29,813 nt of DNA. It comes from Clostridia bacterium (GTDB lineage Bacteria > Bacillota_A > Clostridia > Christensenellales > Aristaeellaceae). This document shows, piece after piece, positions 22,750 through 29,813 of the stretch. The position numbers and the translations under genes are program-made. The first letter of the stretch is position 1. Every line of letters starts with the position of its first letter. The DNA is taken from the NCBI GenBank assembly GCA_017525805.1, contig JAFXSH010000089.1, forward strand, positions 1 through 29,813. Reading direction: 5' to 3'. Under the pieces are notes generated by a model that was not told where the DNA came from, did no database searches, and was given only the letters and a program-made list of their open reading frames with translations.

Positions 22750-24096
22750 TTATTTCAGTCCGCTTCGCCTGTTTCTCCACCTCTCCAGCCAGGCGGAAAG
22801 CGCCAGCGGCTCATAGCTTTTGCCCAATTGATGCACCAGATGCACCGCGTCGTGCTCCGTGCGGTAGCCCGTATTGGAAAATACCTCCACGGGCTGCAAT
22901 TCAGGTTCCTTTTCCCGCAGCATGCGAAGCAGCTTTTCTTCCGCCCGTTCCATGGTAGCGTTCGCGGAATAGAAATAGAGGCTGCCGCTGCCGGGCAGAC
23001 CGGCCTGGGCCCGCATGGCGGCCCGCAGCCCCCGATGGGGCAGGGAATCGTAAAGGGAAACCAGAATGCTGTCCGTCTCCACCGTGGCGGCGATCACCTT
23101 GATATAGACGATTTCCCCCGGTTCAAAACTGTCGCCCTCCAAATAATGGCGGTAAGGGGACCGCTTCATCCGCTCGTACACCAGATTTTCCCCTTTGCTC
23201 AGCTTTCCCTGGTGGAAAATGCAGGTGCGGTGATTATGTACGGTATAAATAAAGTAGCTGGCATGCAGTTCATTCAGCCTTTCCATCAGCCAGGCGGAGG
23301 AGGCGGGCGGCAGCGTTTCCACGGACAGGTATTCGTTTTTCTGGGCGTCGTAAATCCCCGCCCCATCCATCACGATCAGGGGCACGTTCACCTTGGCATT
23401 GCCCAGCTGGGACAGCAGGAATGCAGGCGCGTGCTCGGACATGAGGCAGATTTTCGCCCCGTCGTTGAACAAATAATTCAGCCGGAACAGCACGGCGGAG
23501 TGCATCTGGGCCAATTGATCCGGCACAATATCCCGGGTGCGCGCGAAAAATAGCCGGTCCCTCCGCTTTTCCCGGGGCAGACGCAGCACATTCACCCCGA
23601 TAGCCGCCGCCGTGCCTACCAGTACGTCCAGCATACGGTGAAAAGCCTGCTGCAAGGGTGCGTCGATCTCGGGATAGGCGATCACCACGCAGATGAACAC
23701 GATGGCGGCCTGGCCCGACGTGTCCGGGCGGCGCATCACCACCGCGCTGTACAGGGAAATCAGCACCCCAACGCCCATCAGCGGGTACAGCAAAAGCGGC
23801 GTTTTTCCCAGCACGGGAAAAATCAGCAGCAGAAGCAGAAACATCAACCCCCAGAAAGCGCCGATCAGGCTGCCGATAAACCGGTCCCGGGCATAAGCGG
23901 CAGTGTCATGCACATAAGGCTGCATGCAAATGATAGCGGTAATGCACGCTTCCGCCGGCATTTCGCCCCCTCGGTAGCCCCGCAGCCAATAAAACATCAG
24001 GCAGATCAACACCGCCGCGCTGGTTTTCACGATGCGCTGCCCCAGCGGCGGGAAATACCAATCGAAAATATACCCTTCACGGCTTTGTTCTTTCAT
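22750..24096 (-). CDS. FUSC/aromatic-acid-exporter-like membrane protein fused to a non-catalytic HAD-like domain
   Basis: It has 448 residues. The N-terminal 170 residues hold about six helices with ITAIICMQPYVHDTAAYARDRFIGSLIGA and AFHRMLDVLVGTAAAIGVN, the pattern of the aromatic acid exporter (ArAE/FUSC) family. The C-terminal 260 or so resemble a Cof-type HAD fold: KICLMSEHAPAFLLSQLG stands where these enzymes have their TGR helix, and NVPLIVMDGAGIYDAQKNEY where they have the NGA strand. The catalytic DxDGT motif and the GDxxND metal motif are missing (FFARTRD and FSNTGYRTEHD lie there instead), so hydrolysis is unlikely and a ligand-sensing role is more plausible. The start at 24096 follows GGGGAGGGGA. 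An extended -10 (TGC-TACAAT, 24123-24115) may be its promoter. Confidence 0.72.
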   Translation of the reverse strand: MKEQSREGYIFDWYFPPLGQRIVKTSAAVLICLMFYWLRGYRGGEMPAEACITAIICMQPYVHDTAAYARDRFIGSLIGAFWGLMFLLLLLIFPVLGKTPLLLYPLMGVGVLISLYSAVVMRRPDTSGQAAIVFICVVIAYPEIDAPLQQAFHRMLDVLVGTAAAIGVNVLRLPREKRRDRLFFARTRDIVPDQLAQMHSAVLFRLNYLFNDGAKICLMSEHAPAFLLSQLGNAKVNVPLIVMDGAGIYDAQKNEYLSVETLPPASSAWLMERLNELHASYFIYTVHNHRTCIFHQGKLSKGENLVYERMKRSPYRHYLEGDSFEPGEIVYIKVIAATVETDSILVSLYDSLPHRGLRAAMRAQAGLPGSGSLYFYSANATMERAEEKLLRMLREKEPELQPVEVFSNTGYRTEHDAVHLVHQLGKSYEPLALSAWLERWRNRRSGLK

Positions 24097-24147
24097 GCAG
24101 TCCCCTCCCCCCTCATTGTAGCATAAAAAAGCGGTTTTTGCATCTTG

Positions 24148-24176
24148 TTGTTTTTTTGATTCATCGATGCTATAAT
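24148..24176 (+). promoter_or_regulatory. Sigma-A promoter of the DUF5058/M20 operon
   Basis: TTGTTT (24148-24153), a 17-base spacer and a perfect TATAAT (24171-24176), about 35 bases before the TTG start. Confidence 0.72.
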
Positions 24177-24211
24177 ATCCCAGATTTCTGCAATACAGGA
24201 GGTTCAAAGCA

Positions 24212-24961
24212 TTGTCGATTTTAGAGCAATTGAACGGCGGGGCGCTGTATCTGATCTGCGGCGCTATCGTCGCTTTTATCGCCGTAGTATGCGTTATTTT
24301 TCTGGTGCGCGCATGGCGGGCGGGTAAAGCACTGGGCATGGATACCGTGCGCATGAAGCGGGCCCTGGTTTCCAGCGCCACCTTTTCTCTGCTGCCCAGC
24401 GTGGGCATCCTGCTGGGCGTGCTGGCCTTAAGCGGAAGCCTTGGCACCCCCTGGCCCTGGCTGCGCCTGTCGGTGATCGGCGCGCTGCACTATGAAACCC
24501 AGGTGGCCGACGCGGCGGCGGAGCAATTGGGCATCCGTTTGGGCAGCGATCCCATGACGGCCCAGGCCTTTTCCACCATTGCCCTGCTCATGAGCGTATG
24601 CATCATGTGGGGCATGGTGCTGTCCGCCCTCTTTAACCGCCGGTATCTGAACCGCCTGCAAAGCGGCAGCGGGGACGCCGGGCAGCAGAAAAAGGGCGGT
24701 TTCGGCGACCACGCCATGGCGGCCATGTTCATCGGCATGGTCAGCGCCTATATCGGCAGCTATTTGGGCGCGTTCATTTCCGGCAGCGGGGCCTTTTCCT
24801 TCGCCGGGGACTGGTCGCCCCTGCTGACGGCGGGCGTATCGGCCCTGGTAATGGCACTGTTCACGTATCTGGCCGAAAAGAAAAACATGGTGTGGCTGGA
24901 TAACTTCTCCATCGCGGGCAGCATGCTGTGCGGCATGCTGGCGGCGGTGATCGTGGGATAA
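24212..24961 (+). CDS. DUF5058 family membrane protein
   Basis: It has 249 residues and about six membrane segments. The stretch SSATFSLLPSVGILLGVLALSGSLGTPWPWLRLSVIG-type core, with a short AWRAGKALGMD linker after the first helix, matches what I know of DUF5058. The start is the TTG at 24212, nine bases after AGGAGG. The next membrane protein begins 13 bases after its stop and the peptidase follows, so the three are one operon. Function is not established; a heteromeric transporter half is the simplest guess. Confidence 0.7.
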   Translation: MSILEQLNGGALYLICGAIVAFIAVVCVIFLVRAWRAGKALGMDTVRMKRALVSSATFSLLPSVGILLGVLALSGSLGTPWPWLRLSVIGALHYETQVADAAAEQLGIRLGSDPMTAQAFSTIALLMSVCIMWGMVLSALFNRRYLNRLQSGSGDAGQQKKGGFGDHAMAAMFIGMVSAYIGSYLGAFISGSGAFSFAGDWSPLLTAGVSALVMALFTYLAEKKNMVWLDNFSIAGSMLCGMLAAVIVG

Positions 24962-24974
24962 GGGGGAATGAGCC

Positions 24975-25655
24975 ATGACGAATAATCAAGCGTATTATGA
25001 AAAATACCTCAAATCCACCCACCGGCTGGGCCGGGCGGTTTCGGTGCTGACCCTGATCCTGCTGCTTGGCGCGCCCTTTGTGATCGGCGCGGTGCTGGGG
25101 GCCATGCCGGATATGCAGGCCGCCGCGAAAGGCTTTCTCTCCGTAGGGCTGGTGTGGACTGTGAGCAGCGTGGTGGAGTTTTTAGTGTACACCCCCATGC
25201 TCGGCGCGGGCGGAAGCTATCTCGCCTTTATCACCGGCAACCTGATCAACATGAAAATCCCCTGCGCGGTGAACGCCAAAGAACTGGTGGGAGCCAAAAC
25301 GGGCACGGCGGAAAATGAGGTGATCTCCACCCTGTCCATCGCCGCTTCTTCTCTCGTGACCATCCTGGTGCTGGCCTTGGGCGTACTGCTGATGATCCCC
25401 CTGCAGCCCGTGCTGCAAAGCCCCGCCCTCCAGCCCGCCTTTGCCAACGTGGTGCCCGCCCTGTTCGGGGCAATGGCGTATAAGTATTTCCGCAAAAGCC
25501 CCCTGCTGGCCCTGGTCCCCCTGACTGTGATGACGGTGCTGTTCACCCTTGTTCCCTCCCTCACCTCTTCCACCAGCTTCATGATCATCCCCAGCGGCGC
25601 GCTGGCCATCGGTTTGGCTTATATCAAGTACCGCCGGGCCGCGAAGGAGGCGTAA
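24975..25655 (+). CDS. Six-helix membrane protein, partner of DUF5058
   Basis: It has 226 residues and about six helices. A polar conserved-looking core, GAGGSYLAFITGNLINMKIP then CAVNAKELVGAKTGTAENE, could line a substrate path; the pairing of GN and KIPCA motifs within the membrane resembles transporter re-entrant segments. I do not recognise a named family. GGGGGAA precedes the ATG. It sits between DUF5058 and the M20 peptidase with gaps of 13 and 3 bases, so it is almost surely cotranslated with them. Confidence 0.65.
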   Translation: MTNNQAYYEKYLKSTHRLGRAVSVLTLILLLGAPFVIGAVLGAMPDMQAAAKGFLSVGLVWTVSSVVEFLVYTPMLGAGGSYLAFITGNLINMKIPCAVNAKELVGAKTGTAENEVISTLSIAASSLVTILVLALGVLLMIPLQPVLQSPALQPAFANVVPALFGAMAYKYFRKSPLLALVPLTVMTVLFTLVPSLTSSTSFMIIPSGALAIGLAYIKYRRAAKEA

Positions 25656-25658
25656 ACC

Positions 25659-28566
<2,908 letters not shown>

Positions 28567-28589
28567 TTCCCATAAAATGAACCAAACTG

Positions 28590-28616
28590 CCGCCTTCCGT
28601 TTGGGAGGCGGTTTTT
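28590..28616 (+). terminator. Terminator after gdhA
   Basis: CCGCCTTCC / GGGAGGCGG pair with one mismatch around a 4-base loop, followed by five T, 23 bases after the stop. Confidence 0.9.
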
Positions 28617-28634
28617 CATTCATGATTCTTTTGC

Positions 28635-28663
28635 TTTACGTTTGGCCGCGCCGGTGGTACAAT
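28635..28663 (+). promoter_or_regulatory. Sigma-A promoter of the MazG-like gene
   Basis: TTTACG (28635-28640), a 17-base spacer and TACAAT (28658-28663), 32 bases before the start codon. Confidence 0.65.
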
Positions 28664-28695
28664 GAAGCAGAAAAAACAGGAAAAGAGGAAGCAAG

Positions 28696-29076
28696 ATGGG
28701 CATGACCATGCGGGATCTGATGGATATTCAGCTGCAATTGCAGGAAAAGTATAAAGACATTTGGGAGGGCGACAGCCCGGAAACCGCCAAGCATCATCTT
28801 CTCTACGCCGTGGAGGAAATCGGCGAGGTATCCGCCATCCTGAAAAAAAGAGGCGCGCAGGCGGTGGTTGATGACGAAGCCGTGCGCGCCCATTTCTGCG
28901 AAGAAATGGCGGATGTGTTCATGTACCTGACCGACGTGCTGCTGTGCTGCGGCGTGAAAGCGGAGGAATTTGAAAAAGCGTATCTTGCCAAGGCAGAGAG
29001 GAACCTCAAGCGGGATTTTCCCAAGGAACACCAGGCATATCTGAAAAATGACAGAGAAACAGGTAAAACACCGTAA
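28696..29076 (+). CDS. MazG-like nucleotide pyrophosphohydrolase
   Basis: Predicted all-alpha NTP pyrophosphohydrolase that removes pyrophosphate from (possibly damaged) nucleotides. It has 126 residues. The metal-binding motif EExxE...ExxD is complete: Glu40, Glu41, Glu44 (EEIGE) and Glu70, Asp73 (EMAD), with 25 residues between as the family requires. AGAGGA precedes the ATG; a second in-frame ATG three codons on is possible. It is a single-gene unit with its own promoter and terminator. The substrate cannot be told from the sequence. Confidence 0.88.
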   Translation: MGMTMRDLMDIQLQLQEKYKDIWEGDSPETAKHHLLYAVEEIGEVSAILKKRGAQAVVDDEAVRAHFCEEMADVFMYLTDVLLCCGVKAEEFEKAYLAKAERNLKRDFPKEHQAYLKNDRETGKTP

Positions 29077-29118
29077 AAATCAGGACTTATTTCTTCTGCT
29101 TTTTCCGTCATTGCGCCG

Positions 29119-29163
29119 AACCGTTTGAAGGCCATGTTTTCAGTGGCTTTCGACGGTTTTTTT
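29119..29163 (+). terminator. Long-stem terminator after the MazG-like gene
   Basis: AACCGT-TT-GAA-G-GCCA pairs with TGGC-TTTC-GACGGTT (one bulge, two mismatches) and is followed by seven T. It marks the end of the GC-rich core; the next 150 bases (29164-29317) are visibly AT-rich and contain no gene. Confidence 0.85.
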
Positions 29164-29285
29164 CTTAACAGAACATTTATCAAGGATAGAAAGCAACTTT
29201 TTTTGAAAATGGGTTATCAGGTCAATTACCTATTTCCTTCTTTATAGAAATTATCACGTATTTTTTGTTTTCTTCAATTTCCCTC

Positions 29286-29313
29286 TTGATTTCCGCTGTA
29301 TTTGGAATATAAT
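29286..29313 (+). promoter_or_regulatory. Sigma-A promoter of the small HTH gene
   Basis: TTGATT (29286-29291), a 16-base spacer and TATAAT (29308-29313). The GTTAG-N6-CTAAC palindrome begins seven bases after the -10, covering the likely transcription start. Confidence 0.72.
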
Positions 29314-29319
29314 ATAGGT

Positions 29320-29335
29320 GTTAGCTATCGCTAAC
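29320..29335. promoter_or_regulatory. Operator-like palindrome O1, GTTAG-N6-CTAAC
   Basis: GTTAG (29320-29324), six bases, CTAAC (29331-29335); here the symmetry extends one base inwards to GTTAGC/GCTAAC. It sits over the expected +1 of the HTH promoter, where bound protein would block transcription. Confidence 0.6.
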
Positions 29336-29377
29336 TTGCACAATGAACCGGAGGCAAAACAAAAGTCGGAGGAGAGA

Positions 29378-29578
29378 ATGAAAGGTTATCGATCCGTCAG
29401 TGAGACGGCGAAGAAATGGGGCATCTCGATCCGTTGGGTGAATCAATACATCCTGGAAGGGCGTGTTCCTGGCTGCGAGCGTTTGGGGCGCTCATGGGCT
29501 GTGCCGGAGGATGCGGTGAAGCCAGAGCGGCAGAAGCCGGGCGTAAAAAAGCGGGAAAGAGAAGAAAAACCCTCGTGA
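29378..29578 (+). CDS. Small helix-turn-helix DNA-binding protein (excisionase/MerR-type fold)
   Basis: It has 66 residues. Residues about 5-50 form a winged-helix-like unit of the HTH_17/excisionase type: SVSETAKKWGISIRWVNQYI is the helix-turn-helix, and VPGCERLGRSWAVPEDA is the wing that usually ends in a WxIP-like motif. The C-terminus is highly basic. The ATG at 29378 follows GGAGGAG; the frame is open back to a GTG at 29318, but that lies in the promoter/operator region. Such proteins serve as excisionases or small repressors of mobile elements. The paired palindromes on both sides suggest that it binds them, which is inference. Confidence 0.75.
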   Translation: MKGYRSVSETAKKWGISIRWVNQYILEGRVPGCERLGRSWAVPEDAVKPERQKPGVKKREREEKPS

Positions 29579-29601
29579 TCGTCTTATTTTTTTGAATAAT
29601 G

Positions 29602-29617
29602 GTTAGAAGAAACTAAC
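29602..29617. promoter_or_regulatory. Operator-like palindrome O2, GTTAG-N6-CTAAC
   Basis: GTTAG (29602-29606), six bases, CTAAC (29613-29617): the same half-sites and spacing as at 29320-29335, now just upstream of the next ribosome site. Confidence 0.55.
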
Positions 29618-29628
29618 ATTTGAGGAGG

Positions 29629-29712
29629 ATGTATAAGCTATGGCAAAAAAGGATTCCGAGCATCAAAAGAAATTATAATGGCCCCCATGTCAAGACCACC
29701 AGCAAAAAATAA
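29629..29712 (+). CDS. Possible short ORF after O2 (27 aa)
   Basis: A GAGGAGG at 29622-29628 directly touches an ATG at 29629, which opens a 27-residue basic frame (MYKLWQKRIPSIKR...) ending in TAA at 29712. Another ATG at 29641, at a more usual distance from the ribosome site, gives only 12 codons. The good ribosome site and the operator before it suggest a gene belongs here, either a very small one or one broken by a frameshift. I see no gene in 29713-29813. Confidence 0.25.
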   Translation: MYKLWQKRIPSIKRNYNGPHVKTTSKK

Positions 29713-29813
29713 TTGGTGAACAGACGGCACGTTAGGTGGCGGCAAGCAGCCATGAAAAGTTCATCCGCGAAAGTCCCTTGACAATGGGCGCCCGGTGCGG
29801 TTAGGCTGTCCGC

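Overview
The window is a gene-dense, GC-rich stretch of a bacterial chromosome. The spoVA genes, Gram-positive-type Shine-Dalgarno sites (AGGAGG), sigma-A promoters with 16-18 base spacers and a PyrR-type pyrimidine leader point to an endospore-forming member of the Clostridia (Bacillota), probably an uncultured gut-type lineage. No rRNA, tRNA or CRISPR array was seen.

Layout. 1-624: the 3' part of metK with its terminator. 731-2287: spoVAA, spoVAB, a possible small ORF and spoVAC. 2288-2811: no gene, but a dense set of inverted repeats that looks like a small non-autonomous repeat element. 2812-4302 (-): a membrane diguanylate cyclase. 4563-9476 (+): an E2/CAT-fold acyltransferase-like protein without the usual catalytic residues, then a 1321-residue FtsX-type permease with a very long coiled coil and no ATPase gene beside it. 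9521-10952 (-): a PAP2-type phosphatase coupled to a PlsC-like acyltransferase. 11177-12561 (+): spoVAD and spoVAE. The spoVA locus is therefore split by about 9 kb, and both halves start from closely similar upstream sequences.

12555-18171 (-): one operon reading from a secreted 5'-nucleotidase C-terminal-domain protein through a MoxR ATPase, a DUF58 protein, a membrane protein of DUF4129 type and a lipoprotein carrying only the C-terminal lobe of a BtuF-like binding protein, to an ECF transporter S component. Three of its junctions are ATGA overlaps. The leader has a promoter, a folded region and an attenuator-like terminator. 18403-19734 (-): a uracil permease behind a PyrR-binding leader. 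20017-20670 (-): a pentapeptide-repeat protein. 20766-22694 (+): a secreted GH53 endo-galactanase with a C-terminal binding module. 22750-24096 (-): a FUSC/aromatic-acid-exporter-like membrane protein fused to a HAD-like domain that has lost its catalytic motifs.

24212-27095 (+): a tight trio of a DUF5058 membrane protein, a second membrane protein and a membrane-anchored M20 peptidase, which could be an uptake-and-hydrolysis unit. 27229-28566: gdhA, whose promoter -35 lies in the loop of the trio's terminator. 28696-29076: a MazG-like pyrophosphohydrolase. After a strong terminator the DNA turns AT-rich and holds a small HTH gene bracketed by two GTTAG-N6-CTAAC palindromes, probably the edge of an accessory island.

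The best candidates for something undescribed are the envelope-type cluster at 4563-10952, the split spoVA locus with its duplicated leader, the FUSC-pseudo-HAD fusion, the unassigned operon leader at 18175-18318, and the HTH gene with its operator pair. All functional statements rest on reading the sequence by eye; no database search was run.
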